Both the position numbers and the translations under genes were made by a program. This document shows, piece by piece, positions 14,817-25,012 of a DNA stretch of 64,000 bases. Location of the stretch: assembly GCA_016278505.1 (NCBI GenBank), contig JADQBQ010000017.1, positions 101,357-165,356 of the forward strand, given 5' to 3'. Origin of the DNA: Clostridiales bacterium. GTDB taxonomy: Bacteria; Bacillota; Desulfotomaculia; Desulfotomaculales; VENG01. Positions within the stretch are counted from its first letter, which is position 1. The number at the start of each line of letters is the position of its first letter. The notes beneath the pieces were generated by a model. That model ran no database searches, was not told where the DNA came from, and saw only the letters and a list, made by a program, of their open reading frames with translations.

Positions 14817-17519
14817 CTAGGCTAATTGCCTCTGTACCAGCTGGGTAAATAAACCGTTTTGCTCAAAGAGTTCCTCATAGCTTCCACTTTCCACAACGCG
14901 GCCGCTGTCCAAAACAATTATTTTGTTACAATCGGCAATGGTACTCAGCCTGTGGGCTATGAGTACACGGGTCGCATTTAGGCTGGAAAGGCTTTCGCTT
15001 ACAATTTTCTGAGTTTTATTGTCAAGGGCGCTGGTAGCTTCATCGAAATATATAATTTTAGGTTTGCTAATAACGGCCCGGGCAATCAAAAGCCTCTGTT
15101 TTTGTCCGCCGGATAAAGTGCCGCCATCCTCACTGACCACGGTGTGCATTCCCATGGGCATACTTTTGATGTCTTCCTCCATACCCGCCATGCGTGCCGC
15201 TTCCCAGGCATGTTTAATGGTTAAGCTGGGATTTGCGCCGACGATGTTATCAAATATGCTGCCGGACATTAACTGCCCGCCCTGGAGAACCACTCCCAAC
15301 TGCCGGCGTACGGCACGGATATCCACATTTTCCAGGTCTTGTTGGTCGTAATAGATTTGTCCGGATTCCGGCTTTTCAAAGCCCAATAATATCCTGAACA
15401 AAGTGGATTTCCCGCTGCCCGAAGTACCCACAATCCCCACATAATCCCCTTGTTTAATTTCCAATGTGACATCCTTTAAAATTAAGGGACCGTCCTTTTG
15501 GTAGCGGAAATTTACGTGGCTGACCTCTATATTACCTTCAATTTCACCGGGATCTTCCTTTTCCCGGTCAAATTCGGGCAATGTTTCCAGGATGGGCTTG
15601 GTTCTCTCGTATAACGGCTTTATAATATTAAGCTGTAACACAACTCCGGATACTTCCAACATGGAACTTAAGAATTTGGCAAAAGCCGCATTAAAAGCGA
15701 TAAAGGTCCCCGCAACCAAATCAATATTGTCCAGGTTCATTACAAAGTAAAAAATGATCCCTGTTGCTATGACATTGATTGTAGAATTAAAAACTGCCAG
15801 CTTATTACCCAAGTTTTCTTTCCTATAGGTGATATCCCTGACCTTGCTGAATTGTTTTGCCCAATTGTGAAATGCTCGCTTTTCAGCACCGGCAGTTTTT
15901 ATCTTGCTCACACCGCTGAGCAAGTTATAAACCTTTCCTGCCTGCTTGTTCCTGATATCCACTAGTTGACGCTCATAGTGCATTTGCACAAAGCCGAATA
16001 AAAGGGATATGGCCATAACAAAGAAAACAACGGCAACACAGATAAGGGCCAATTCCCAACTGTAATAAAACAACAGGAAAAAATAAAATACTGAAAAAAT
16101 ACTCGAAATGACAGTATTAATAACCGTACCTGAGAGAATGCTTCTTATTTGGCTTATACCCATGGCCCGCTTGGCCAGTTCACCGGCAGTGTAATCCTTA
16201 AAAAAAGGTACCGGCAAACTTAACAGCCTGTCCCAGACAGCAGACTGCAAGTCGGATTCTGTTCGCCCTTCTATCCGGTGCATGGCAAAAGCCCGGGTAA
16301 GGTTGAAAGCAAAAGTAGTTACTGCAATGGCTATAAGCAAAAAACCAATTTGGACTAACAGTACCCTTTCGCCGTCCGGAATAACACTGTCAAAGATTAT
16401 TCCTGTCACCACAGGGGTCAACATGGCCAACAAGCCACCCAGGATACCCATTGCGAGAACTATGGCCAGATCTCTTTTCCATATTCCATCCGCCAAAAAC
16501 CGCAACAATTCTTTGTAACCGATCACTACTGGGGGAAGGGGGCGGTAAAAGGTAACGGCATGGGGCTTGAGCGTACCTGCAACTCTCTCGTCAACGATAA
16601 CCCTGCTCTCGTCAGACGGGTCATATACAACATATTTTTTCGGCGAAAGGGGAAGTAAGGCCACCGGATGCTCATCATCACCTTCTTTATAAGCCAGTAA
16701 GGCCCCGTTGTCTTCTTTCCACCATTCATCCTTCAAAATAATCTGCCTTGTCCTGATTTGTGACGCCCTGGCGATATCACCTAGAAGGTCTTTGGATTCC
16801 CCATTATTCTTAGTAATCCCCTTCTTTTTAATTTCCTTAGAAGGAGCTATCTTGATATGCTTAGCCTTACCCACCGCCACGCACGCTTTGAAGAGTAAAT
16901 TATCAATTAATGTTTCTTCCGTTCCCGGATCAAACTTTTTCTTTGGATCCATGGAATCTTTAAGACTGTTCAGCCCGTCACTCATGAAAGATTTGTCTTT
17001 TTCTTCTTTTGCTTTGTTCCTCAGCATTTCTTCACGCTTTTCAGATACATATATTTCCACGGACCTGGTTAAAACATTTCTGTTAAACCCGGTTATAGAT
17101 TCCAGTACGGAATTAAAATCAGCCTCCCCTTCAAACTGCAGCTTTTCCTTTATATGAGCACCGGTCCATTTCTCCTGCCATCCTTTTAGCAAATTCGTTA
17201 ACTGTCTAATATATTCACTGGAAGTGAATTCTAATGAGTTAAGATCAAATTCCAGTAACCGGGTGCCTGTATGCCCCACCGCCAATAACCCGTACTGTTC
17301 TTCATCCCCGGCCAAAAGCTCCGTTCCTAAAAGGATGTCCCCGGGATACACGGAAAACAAGTGTTTTCTGTGGCCAGCCGCTTCGCCATTAGAAATCCTG
17401 GCCACAAAAATGTCAACTTGTGCTTCTTTGACCAACCAAATCTTGCCGGCATCAAGAATTAAAGGGTTGTTTCCCTCAGCCTTTATCTGCCTGTGTTCCA
17501 AATCCATTAAATAGTCCAC
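14817..17519 (-). CDS. NHLM bacteriocin-system ABC transporter, second ATP-binding subunit
   Basis: A 900-residue ABC exporter of the NHLM_micro_ABC2 type. About 330 N-terminal residues hold no peptidase but include a cyclic-nucleotide-binding-like beta region (PLILDAGKIWLVKEAQVDIF). Six membrane helices lie at about 350-620. The nucleotide-binding domain has Walker A GTSGSGKST, signature LSGGQKQR, Walker B IIYFDEATSALD and the H-loop AHRLSTI. It lies 18 bp downstream of the peptidase-ABC partner, with which it should form a heterodimeric exporter for the Nif11-leader peptides. The GTG start has AGGGGGG upstream. Confidence 0.92.
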   Translation of the reverse strand: MDYLMDLEHRQIKAEGNNPLILDAGKIWLVKEAQVDIFVARISNGEAAGHRKHLFSVYPGDILLGTELLAGDEEQYGLLAVGHTGTRLLEFDLNSLEFTSSEYIRQLTNLLKGWQEKWTGAHIKEKLQFEGEADFNSVLESITGFNRNVLTRSVEIYVSEKREEMLRNKAKEEKDKSFMSDGLNSLKDSMDPKKKFDPGTEETLIDNLLFKACVAVGKAKHIKIAPSKEIKKKGITKNNGESKDLLGDIARASQIRTRQIILKDEWWKEDNGALLAYKEGDDEHPVALLPLSPKKYVVYDPSDESRVIVDERVAGTLKPHAVTFYRPLPPVVIGYKELLRFLADGIWKRDLAIVLAMGILGGLLAMLTPVVTGIIFDSVIPDGERVLLVQIGFLLIAIAVTTFAFNLTRAFAMHRIEGRTESDLQSAVWDRLLSLPVPFFKDYTAGELAKRAMGISQIRSILSGTVINTVISSIFSVFYFFLLFYYSWELALICVAVVFFVMAISLLFGFVQMHYERQLVDIRNKQAGKVYNLLSGVSKIKTAGAEKRAFHNWAKQFSKVRDITYRKENLGNKLAVFNSTINVIATGIIFYFVMNLDNIDLVAGTFIAFNAAFAKFLSSMLEVSGVVLQLNIIKPLYERTKPILETLPEFDREKEDPGEIEGNIEVSHVNFRYQKDGPLILKDVTLEIKQGDYVGIVGTSGSGKSTLFRILLGFEKPESGQIYYDQQDLENVDIRAVRRQLGVVLQGGQLMSGSIFDNIVGANPSLTIKHAWEAARMAGMEEDIKSMPMGMHTVVSEDGGTLSGGQKQRLLIARAVISKPKIIYFDEATSALDNKTQKIVSESLSSLNATRVLIAHRLSTIADCNKIIVLDSGRVVESGSYEELFEQNGLFTQLVQRQLA

Positions 17520-17537
17520 GGCCCACCCCCCTTTCTC

Positions 17538-19700
17538 TTAACTGGCACTTATTAATTCCGCGTAAAGCCCACTGGCGTTTTTCAATTCCTCGTGGGTGCC
17601 GCGCTGGACAATTTTCCCTTTATCCATGACGATTATTTCATCACAGTCACGGATTGTACTCAAACGGTGGGCAACAATAACGCAGGTACAACCGCGCCGG
17701 CGAATATTTTCGTCAACCGTTTTTTCCGTTTGCACGTCCAGGGCGCTGGTTGCTTCATCAAGAATTAGTATAGAGGGGTTACCGGTTAAAGCCCTGGCAA
17801 TTTCAAATCTCTGTCTCTGCCCGCCGCTAAAGTTTGTACCGCCTTCGTTTACCCTGTGCTCATATCCTTTATCCCGCATGGCAATATCATTGTGGATGCA
17901 GGCATCCTTGGCGGCACGTATAATATTGAATTCCGGTATGGTTTCATCCCACATGGTAAGGTTTTCCCTTATTGTGCCGTCAAACATATTAATATCCTGG
18001 TCGACTACGGCCATAGAATTGGTGATCACATTGCGGGGAAGTTCCTCTTTATTTACCCCGTCAAATGATATCTCCCCTGACCACTGCCGGTAAATGCCGC
18101 TGATTAACCGGGCCACCGTGCTTTTTCCGCTGCCGGAACCACCCACCAGCGCCACCCGGGCCCCTGGCTTTAAGGCCAGGTTGAAACTCTCAATAAGCGG
18201 GGGGTCCCAGGGGTTATAACCAAAGTTCAAATCCTTTATTTCTATGTATCCTTCCAGCTTTTTATAGTTGTCTTCCTCGTTATCAACAGTTACTTCCCGG
18301 GTAACATTCTCATCAACTGCGTATTTAAAAACATCTTCCAGCCTGTTCATATCTCCCTCGACTTGTTTTATCTTCATACCCATTTGTGTAAGGCTGTTCA
18401 CGGGGTCCATAAAACTTCTCAACAAGGCTTGAAAGGCAATCAAAGAACCTATAGTTAAATGACCGTTAATAATGATAATTCCACCTATAAAAAGGATAAT
18501 TACATTGGCGAATTCCGCTAAAAAGTTTGGAAGGTAGAACAATGTTTGCGTGGTCCTGCCCAAATTTTGTTGGGCATTTATCTCCTTGGCGTGATAGCCT
18601 GACCACTTGGCGAAAAAGTCAGACTCGGAGCCCGATGCTTTCAATGTTTCAATAATGTATAACCCCGAGATGGAACATCCCATGACCTTACCTGTATCCT
18701 GCAATAACTTTTTATTGATAGTCTCAATCTTATTGGATGAATAAAACAGGTAGGCAATACTAATCGCGCTTACCAGCAAGGAGATGACGGCCAGGATAAC
18801 GCTGTATTGCAACATAACAATAAGGTAAAAAATAAGGGTTAAAAGGCCGATTGCCGTTTCAGCCAGCTCCCTCGATAAAAAAGCTGCTACCTGGTCATTG
18901 CTTTGCATCCTGCTGGAAATATCGCCCGCGGAACGTTGTTGAAAAAAAAGCACCGGCAGCCTGAAAATATGCCAAAAAAATTTCCCTGCGTTGGTGAGCG
19001 CGGTTTTTGTTTCCATCTTCAGTAAGTAATGCTGCTGCAGCCAGGTAAGGGTGCCCTGTAAAACAACCGTTATCCCCATGGCCCAGAGTAAAGGTTTCAG
19101 CCAGTCTGCTTTTCCACCCAGTAAAATGTCATCAATAAAAATCTTGGAAAAGGCGGGGATAAGCAAGCCCGGGATAACCATTAATAACCCTACGATAACC
19201 AGGTAAATCAGAGCTGTTTTTGAACCTCTTAACCAACTTCTTAACGAGGCAAAGAAACTATCCTTTTGGCCACTGGGTTTAAATTCAGTCCCCGGTTGAA
19301 AGGTTAATACTACCCCGGTAAAGGAAAGGTCAAACTCTTCTTCCGAAATTACCTTGGGCCCGCTGGCCGGATCATTAATAAAAACCTTATCCTTACAAAA
19401 TCCTTCCAGGACCACAAAATGGTTGAAATTCCAGTGAATAATGGCAGGCATAGACATTTCCCTCAGGTGTTCCGGCTCTTTACGAAAACCCTTAGCCTCA
19501 AAACCATACCTCCGGGCTGCCTTAATTATGTTGCTGGCTTTCACGCCGTCCCGGGTAACCCCGCAGTTATACCTCAGTTCTTCAAGGGAGATATACTTTT
19601 TAAAACAAGCCAAAACCATGGCCAGTGAAGCCGCGCCGCATTCCACTGCTTCCATTTGCAATATAGACGGAACTTTAACCATATTGCCTTTTTTCCCCAA
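17538..19700 (-). CDS. NHLM bacteriocin-system C39 peptidase/ABC transporter
   Basis: A 720-residue exporter of the NHLM_micro_ABC1 type that removes the leader after Gly-Gly and exports the core. The N-terminal C39 peptidase shows QMEAVECGAASLAMVL with catalytic Cys, IIHWNFNHFVVLEGF with catalytic His and INDPASG with Asp. Membrane helices follow at about 165-440, and an ABC domain has Walker A GGSGSGKST, signature FSGGQRQR and ILDEATSALD. The TTG at 19700 has GAGGTGATAG upstream; a GTG at 19709 overlaps that site. The upstream HlyD-like gene ends 20-30 bp away. This single peptidase probably serves all five precursors in the locus. Confidence 0.94.
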   Translation of the reverse strand: MGKKGNMVKVPSILQMEAVECGAASLAMVLACFKKYISLEELRYNCGVTRDGVKASNIIKAARRYGFEAKGFRKEPEHLREMSMPAIIHWNFNHFVVLEGFCKDKVFINDPASGPKVISEEEFDLSFTGVVLTFQPGTEFKPSGQKDSFFASLRSWLRGSKTALIYLVIVGLLMVIPGLLIPAFSKIFIDDILLGGKADWLKPLLWAMGITVVLQGTLTWLQQHYLLKMETKTALTNAGKFFWHIFRLPVLFFQQRSAGDISSRMQSNDQVAAFLSRELAETAIGLLTLIFYLIVMLQYSVILAVISLLVSAISIAYLFYSSNKIETINKKLLQDTGKVMGCSISGLYIIETLKASGSESDFFAKWSGYHAKEINAQQNLGRTTQTLFYLPNFLAEFANVIILFIGGIIIINGHLTIGSLIAFQALLRSFMDPVNSLTQMGMKIKQVEGDMNRLEDVFKYAVDENVTREVTVDNEEDNYKKLEGYIEIKDLNFGYNPWDPPLIESFNLALKPGARVALVGGSGSGKSTVARLISGIYRQWSGEISFDGVNKEELPRNVITNSMAVVDQDINMFDGTIRENLTMWDETIPEFNIIRAAKDACIHNDIAMRDKGYEHRVNEGGTNFSGGQRQRFEIARALTGNPSILILDEATSALDVQTEKTVDENIRRRGCTCVIVAHRLSTIRDCDEIIVMDKGKIVQRGTHEELKNASGLYAELISAS

Positions 19701-19729
19701 AACTATCACCTCAATATGGCAGTGTTAAA

Positions 19730-21115
19730 TTAGATAGGCAAAATCTTTTTAATAAACGGAACAATCATACTGATGGGCCTTTGTTGACTTACCTTCACTT
19801 CTCCCAGGCACAAGGTGCCGCTGTCGATAACCATATCCGGTCCGCTGGGGGTGGACCATTGATACCCGCTGACCGTACTGCTGTCCCTTATTAATTTCAC
19901 CCTGACTTCTATGGGGGAACCCTTACCCGACAGGCGCTGTACCAATTCCTTGTTGCCCAAGGTGAGCATCATACCCTGGGCACTGGCAGGATATTCAGAA
20001 ACCGATAACACATTTCCCTTCATAAACCCGTCTTCTTCTTTTTTAACGGTGGTGGGAGAAATATTTACCTCCATACCAGGCAGCACTTTCTTTCCTTGCT
20101 CCACCGGTATATATACCACTGCTTCCATTGATTCGGTTTCTTTTTCTCCCCTGGCAATACTACAAACGCTTTCACCCGGGGTAACCAAGTTGCCTTTTTT
20201 GACCCTTAATTCCAATACACGGCCGGAAACGCCGGCTACAATTTCGCTGTTATTAAACAAATGCTCCTGTTTATTGGCGATTTCTGCCTGTAGATCCCTT
20301 TCCTTTAACAAACACGTATCCTTAAATTGTTGTTTTAAAATCTCCAAAGTATTTTTTGCGTCTAAAACTTGCGACTTGGGCACAATATTAGCCTGCATCT
20401 CTAAATTATGTAAATTTTCTTCTTTTACGCGCACAGTGGATTCACTGAGAATAAACTGGCGCTCCGCTTCTTTAAAATCTGATTTAGACACGGCACCGTT
20501 ATTAAATAAGTATTTTAAAGACTCATAATTCTCCTGATCCTCTTCCAATTGAATTTTTGCCTGCTGCAGCTCCCATTTGGCTTGCTCAAGCTCCGTTTCC
20601 GTATCCCCTTCAGCCGTAATCAAATTTGCTTTCATTACCTCCAGGTTTGTCCTGGCGTTTTCAATATCCCTGGCTAATTCGGCTATTTGCCCGTAAACAT
20701 TGAAATTCAGTTTGTTCTCTTGAATACTGGGGTTTTCAAGATTAAGATTTCTTATAACCTCTAGGTCCTCTTTAAGTTTGTTTATCTCTTCAATCAGCCT
20801 TGTTTGCTCTATCCTGGCGACCACATCACCCTTTTCCACGTAATCACCTTCCTGAACACTGATGTCGGTCACCTGGCCGTTGGCATGATTAATCACACTG
20901 GTAATGCCGCCGCTGGACATTATAATTCCCTCACCCACGGCCTTGTCGGATATTTTACCTAAAACCCCCCAGGTTATGCCCGCCAAAACAAGTACGGCAG
21001 CAGCAATCAAAGCCAGCCAGCCTGTCGGCGATGTCACAGTTAAGCGCTGGTCCAATTCCTCAGGCGAAGATAGGCGGTCCAGGGATACTTTTCGGAAAAC
21101 ACCACTATCTGACAT
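19730..21115 (-). CDS. NHLM bacteriocin-system secretion protein (HlyD-like)
   Basis: A 461-residue membrane-fusion-type adaptor. One N-terminal membrane helix (WLALIAAAVLVLAGITWGVLG) is followed by a biotinyl-lipoyl-like half (VTDISVQEGDYVEKGDVVARI), a long coiled-coil region at about 115-285 rich in Glu and Leu, and the second lipoyl half (SGRVLELRVKKGNLVTPGE). This is the usual third component of NHLM export sets. The second of two in-frame ATGs is chosen because AAAGGAGG is eight bases before it. Confidence 0.92.
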   Translation of the reverse strand: MSDSGVFRKVSLDRLSSPEELDQRLTVTSPTGWLALIAAAVLVLAGITWGVLGKISDKAVGEGIIMSSGGITSVINHANGQVTDISVQEGDYVEKGDVVARIEQTRLIEEINKLKEDLEVIRNLNLENPSIQENKLNFNVYGQIAELARDIENARTNLEVMKANLITAEGDTETELEQAKWELQQAKIQLEEDQENYESLKYLFNNGAVSKSDFKEAERQFILSESTVRVKEENLHNLEMQANIVPKSQVLDAKNTLEILKQQFKDTCLLKERDLQAEIANKQEHLFNNSEIVAGVSGRVLELRVKKGNLVTPGESVCSIARGEKETESMEAVVYIPVEQGKKVLPGMEVNISPTTVKKEEDGFMKGNVLSVSEYPASAQGMMLTLGNKELVQRLSGKGSPIEVRVKLIRDSSTVSGYQWSTPSGPDMVIDSGTLCLGEVKVSQQRPISMIVPFIKKILPI

Positions 21116-21142
21116 TGTCATAACCTCCTTTGCGAATTATTG

Positions 21143-22288
21143 TCAATCTATATACACAAACCCGCCATTTACTACTTTTTTCTTATAAACTTCCCTTCCC
21201 TGAATTTCTCCCAGATCGTTAAAGGCAATATTCCCTGAGACCAGCTTCATGGCTTTCACATCTCGCAAGTAAGAAGCCAACACAGCCGGGGAACAGCTGT
21301 CCGTTTGTTCAATGGCACGGGCAATTAGCATCAAAGAATCATAACCTTGAATGGCCCACACATCCGGTTCTCCGCTATACTTTTGTTTGTAACGTTTTTT
21401 AAATTCCTTCAATTGGGCTCGTTTATTATTAGGGTTATATATGGTGGCAATAACAACATCCTCTGCATCTTCCCCCATGACTTCGATGAAATTGCTTACA
21501 TTCAGGCCGTCACCGGATAAAATGGCGGTGTCAGCATCCAGCTTTCTGAATTGCTTTATGAAATGAGCTCCTTCCGGCATGTTCAAGGCCAGAAAGACAG
21601 AGTCAAAATTCAAAGCATTCCATTTTTCGTAGGTCCTTTTAAAATCAATTTCACCCACCAAACCTGATCTTCTGTCGACAATTTCTAAACCCTTACCTTG
21701 AGCCTCTTCTTCAAAAGCATCTGCTAAATTCCGGCCGTAAGAGCTGTCCTCATAATAAATAACCATATTTTTATAACCCTTGTCCTCGGCATACCTGCAC
21801 ATTTTCTCGGCCACTTTCTTATCACTGGGTATGTTTTGGAATATGTACCGGTAATCCTTGTCCACCAGTTCCGGGTTGGATACGGTGGGAACTACTACCA
21901 GCATACCTGCTTTTTCATATATGGAAGACACCGGAATAGCAATATCCGAAAACCAGTGCCCGATTACTGCCGTCATACGGGGGTTTTCGGAAAAATCCTG
22001 GGCTATATCCACCGCATCTTTGAAAACTCCTTTATCATCAACGATCTCTAACTTAATCTTTTTGTTATTCACACCCTGGGCATTGATGTCCTCAACCGCT
22101 AATTGTATCCCCTTTAAAAAACCGGTGTTATTCTCTGCGAATTCACGGGGAACAGGAATACCAATGATAATACTGTCCCCTTTACCTGACTGTTTTTCCC
22201 TTTGTTCAGCCAGGTCGGTACTCAGGCAACCGGTCAGCAAGAACAGTGATAATATAAAAATAAATAATAATTTTAAAACTTTTATCAT
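21143..22288 (-). CDS. Lipoprotein of the branched-chain amino-acid/amide-binding type
   Basis: A 381-residue extracellular lipoprotein: signal helix LLFIFILSLFLLTG followed by the lipobox Leu-Thr-Gly-Cys. The body matches type-I periplasmic binding proteins of the LivJ/amide-binding family (GIQLAVEDINAQGVNNKKIK, MTAVIGHWFSDIAIPVSSIY, WAIQGYDSLMLIARAIE). No permease or ATPase genes follow. Instead it lies between a receptor-MFS fusion and the HlyD-like exporter, so it may present a ligand to the receptor domain or act in sensing or immunity. It is co-directional and tightly spaced with both neighbours. Confidence 0.85.
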   Translation of the reverse strand: MIKVLKLLFIFILSLFLLTGCLSTDLAEQREKQSGKGDSIIIGIPVPREFAENNTGFLKGIQLAVEDINAQGVNNKKIKLEIVDDKGVFKDAVDIAQDFSENPRMTAVIGHWFSDIAIPVSSIYEKAGMLVVVPTVSNPELVDKDYRYIFQNIPSDKKVAEKMCRYAEDKGYKNMVIYYEDSSYGRNLADAFEEEAQGKGLEIVDRRSGLVGEIDFKRTYEKWNALNFDSVFLALNMPEGAHFIKQFRKLDADTAILSGDGLNVSNFIEVMGEDAEDVVIATIYNPNNKRAQLKEFKKRYKQKYSGEPDVWAIQGYDSLMLIARAIEQTDSCSPAVLASYLRDVKAMKLVSGNIAFNDLGEIQGREVYKKKVVNGGFVYID

Positions 22289-22309
22289 AGTAATGACCCC
22301 ATTTCCCTT

Positions 22310-24712
22310 TTAGTAGTTTTGTTGATGGTATTCGTTAACCCCGTTTTCCACCCCCGGCTTGTTGCCGGAAACAAGCATAAACACCACCAGCAAAGACAAC
22401 ATAACACCGGTTATTAACCCCACTCCCAATCTAATGCCAAGGGTGAGGGTTATACCAAAAATAATGGGCCCCGCCATCCTGCCGGCATTGACTATCACAC
22501 TGAAATAAGCAATGGCTTTGTTTATCTCCAAGTCACGTACGGACCTTAAATTTAAAAAATAACTTGTTTGCATGGCCACACCAAAACTTTCGGCAACACC
22601 CAGTAAAATCACCGTAACAAAAGCCGCGGGAATGGTACCGAAAAACATAAAAACAGCCAGCGCGCAAATAACTATGAACAAAGAAAGCACCATGCCTTTT
22701 CGGTCTCCCAAGTTACGTGTAACAAATTTGGTCAAAACAGGGCCGAGATAAATTATGCATAAACCGTTTAACAAAAAAGCCCGGCTGATATCGCTCTGGG
22801 TAAGACTATGCTCTTTAGCGAACAGCGGGAAATAGTAATCCAAAAATGCCCCTGCTATAAAAAAGGGAATAAATATGAAGAACAAGAATACCAGTGTATT
22901 TTTTGCGGATATAAAATTCACAAATTTGCTCCATGCCGAAATTTCGCCGGTCACTTTGTACTCTATTTCTAAATCTGCCATCAACTTATATACATAAATA
23001 AAGACAAAAACCACTGTTGCGGCAGATAAAAAAAATACCGCCTGGTAACCGATTCTGTCCGCCAGCATTCCACCTATAACCGCACCGCAATTTAACCCGG
23101 CGATGGAGCCTGCTGAAAACTCCGCAATAGCACTGCTTCTTTCGGGCAAAGAGACCGCTAGACTGCGTAAAGTCATTAATATAAATCCAATTCCTAGACC
23201 CGCTGTGGCCCTTGAAATTACAAAGGGGCCGGCACTGTCACTTAAACCGGATAACAAATTACCCACCACCAAAAACAGCGCCCCGGTATAAAAAATTCCC
23301 CTCCAGCCTTTTTTATCAATCAACCACCCGGCCAGGATAATAGCCAATATTCCACCGGACATCTCAGCGGAAATGGGTAAGCCCAACACAACGTCCCGGG
23401 GCAAACCCGGGATAGGCCTGTATACCTTCTGCATCATAATAGGGACAAAGGTGATGGACATAAATACGCAAATGTTAACAATAAACGTTAATCCCCTAAT
23501 TAACTGGGGTGCTTTAGAGATGGGCTCGATCCACTTCCGGTTTCTATCCGGGGCATTATTTCCGCCCGTTATATTAGTTGCCAACAGAGTCAATTCGACC
23601 ATAAAAAAGAATGAAATAATTAAAACAGTTAACATATCCAGTAGAGCCCGGAACATCAGCCCGTTAAGATAATCAGAGGAAATCCGGGCACTGACCCGGG
23701 CAACTTCACGGAAATTACTCGAGTCTGTAACAGCAACCCCGTCACCGGTACCCGGCTCGGCAATACTTATACTGTTTATCAAAGACAGGCCGGCCTCAAT
23801 ATTATCCACGTACTGTTCCAGGCCATCAACGTCATCCAAGCTCAATCCCCTGTCATAAACGATTTCTATATTATTGGCCACCGTATTTTCGACAAAGCTT
23901 TTACTTTGTAAAGCCAATTCTTCGTACGCATTTTTAAAAAGATAATAATTAATGCCGCAGTATAACAGCTGAACCGAACCTAAAACCACAATTAAAGTGA
24001 CTAGAACTCTCTTTCTATGGGCTTTAATGTCTCCCGTCAGGAACTTCGTCCGCAAAAAGATTATGTATAACAAACAAAGGGTTATTAACGCTACCCCGGC
24101 CAGGTATAAAGCCAATTCTTTTGTGTAGTCACTGTTGAAACCCATAAATAAATCCCCTGTCAAAACCATTTCCAGGGTTGCAACGTGATCGGAACCGGGT
24201 CCGAAAATTTTCGAATAAATATGACACTTCCCTTCGTAGAATTGATAACTACAATTATCACTGATTGCTCCTTGTTTAAAAGCAGCTGTTCTTAATAACT
24301 TTTCGGGAATATGTTCATTTTGTACAAACCCATCTAAGTTATATAAAACCTCCCCGGCGGGTAATATTACTTTTACCTGCTCAACCTCGTCAACTACTTC
24401 TTTTAACTCGTTCAGGGTATCACTCATGCCGTAAAAATTATTAATAGACTTGCCGTAATTGAGTGCATACTCTATCTTTCTGACCAGCTCGTTACCGGCC
24501 ACGAAATAAGTATTTACCAGCGATTTATTATAATTATCTACGAATGTCATATAGTTCAGGCTCCCGGTAAATGCCATAATGACTACCAACAGGAGCACCG
24601 ACAGCAATAACATTTTTTTGCTTGTCTTTTTTGTTGATAGGGTGTAATTACCGGCTTCATGGTTTGGGCAGGAGGTTGTATTTGTCTTGGAGGGAATCAT
24701 CTTTGGCACCAT
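22310..24712 (-). CDS. Receptor-MFS transporter fusion
   Basis: An 800-residue membrane protein with an unusual layout. A first helix (MLLLSVLLLVVIMAF) is followed by about 150 external residues, a helix pair near 210-255 (LALYLAGVALITLCLLYIIF, VTLIVVLGSVQLL), a second external segment of about 100 residues, another helix (LLDMLTVLIISFFFMVE), and then about 12 helices of a major facilitator (GLPISAEMSGGILAIILAG, GFILMTLRSLAV). The paired external segments resemble chemoreceptor-type sensor domains. It could be a ligand-gated or immunity transporter. Start choice is uncertain: a TTG at 24730 and an ATG at 24700 are also in frame. Confidence 0.8.
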   Translation of the reverse strand: MVPKMIPSKTNTTSCPNHEAGNYTLSTKKTSKKMLLLSVLLLVVIMAFTGSLNYMTFVDNYNKSLVNTYFVAGNELVRKIEYALNYGKSINNFYGMSDTLNELKEVVDEVEQVKVILPAGEVLYNLDGFVQNEHIPEKLLRTAAFKQGAISDNCSYQFYEGKCHIYSKIFGPGSDHVATLEMVLTGDLFMGFNSDYTKELALYLAGVALITLCLLYIIFLRTKFLTGDIKAHRKRVLVTLIVVLGSVQLLYCGINYYLFKNAYEELALQSKSFVENTVANNIEIVYDRGLSLDDVDGLEQYVDNIEAGLSLINSISIAEPGTGDGVAVTDSSNFREVARVSARISSDYLNGLMFRALLDMLTVLIISFFFMVELTLLATNITGGNNAPDRNRKWIEPISKAPQLIRGLTFIVNICVFMSITFVPIMMQKVYRPIPGLPRDVVLGLPISAEMSGGILAIILAGWLIDKKGWRGIFYTGALFLVVGNLLSGLSDSAGPFVISRATAGLGIGFILMTLRSLAVSLPERSSAIAEFSAGSIAGLNCGAVIGGMLADRIGYQAVFFLSAATVVFVFIYVYKLMADLEIEYKVTGEISAWSKFVNFISAKNTLVFLFFIFIPFFIAGAFLDYYFPLFAKEHSLTQSDISRAFLLNGLCIIYLGPVLTKFVTRNLGDRKGMVLSLFIVICALAVFMFFGTIPAAFVTVILLGVAESFGVAMQTSYFLNLRSVRDLEINKAIAYFSVIVNAGRMAGPIIFGITLTLGIRLGVGLITGVMLSLLVVFMLVSGNKPGVENGVNEYHQQNY

Positions 24713-24875
24713 CCTTATTGAGAAGCCCAATCCCTCCGGCCGGAGTCCTTCCTATTCGGAGCAGTCGACATTTTTGGGGGGCATTCGTCTTATTATATTA
24801 TTATTGGATATAATATCCTTATTTTCCTTTAATTTTTTAAAACATTTTGCAAAAAATTGGACAGATTATAACAAA

Positions 24876-24902
24876 CCCAGGGTATTTTTTTCCAACCCTG
24901 GG
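24876..24902 (-). terminator. Terminator after the Thr/Pro-core precursor
   Basis: CCCAGGGT and ACCCTGGG pair around an 11-base A/T-rich loop; TTTGTT follows on the minus strand. It separates the precursor at 25013 from the receptor-MFS gene. Weak T-tract, so it may be leaky. Confidence 0.6.
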
Positions 24903-25012
24903 CTTTCACATTATAGAACTTTTTTAAATAGACCAATTACAAAACCGTGGATCATTTTTCCACGAAGCTGCGCATATTATCACTTTAAAATAACCATAAA
25001 ATAGATTACATG

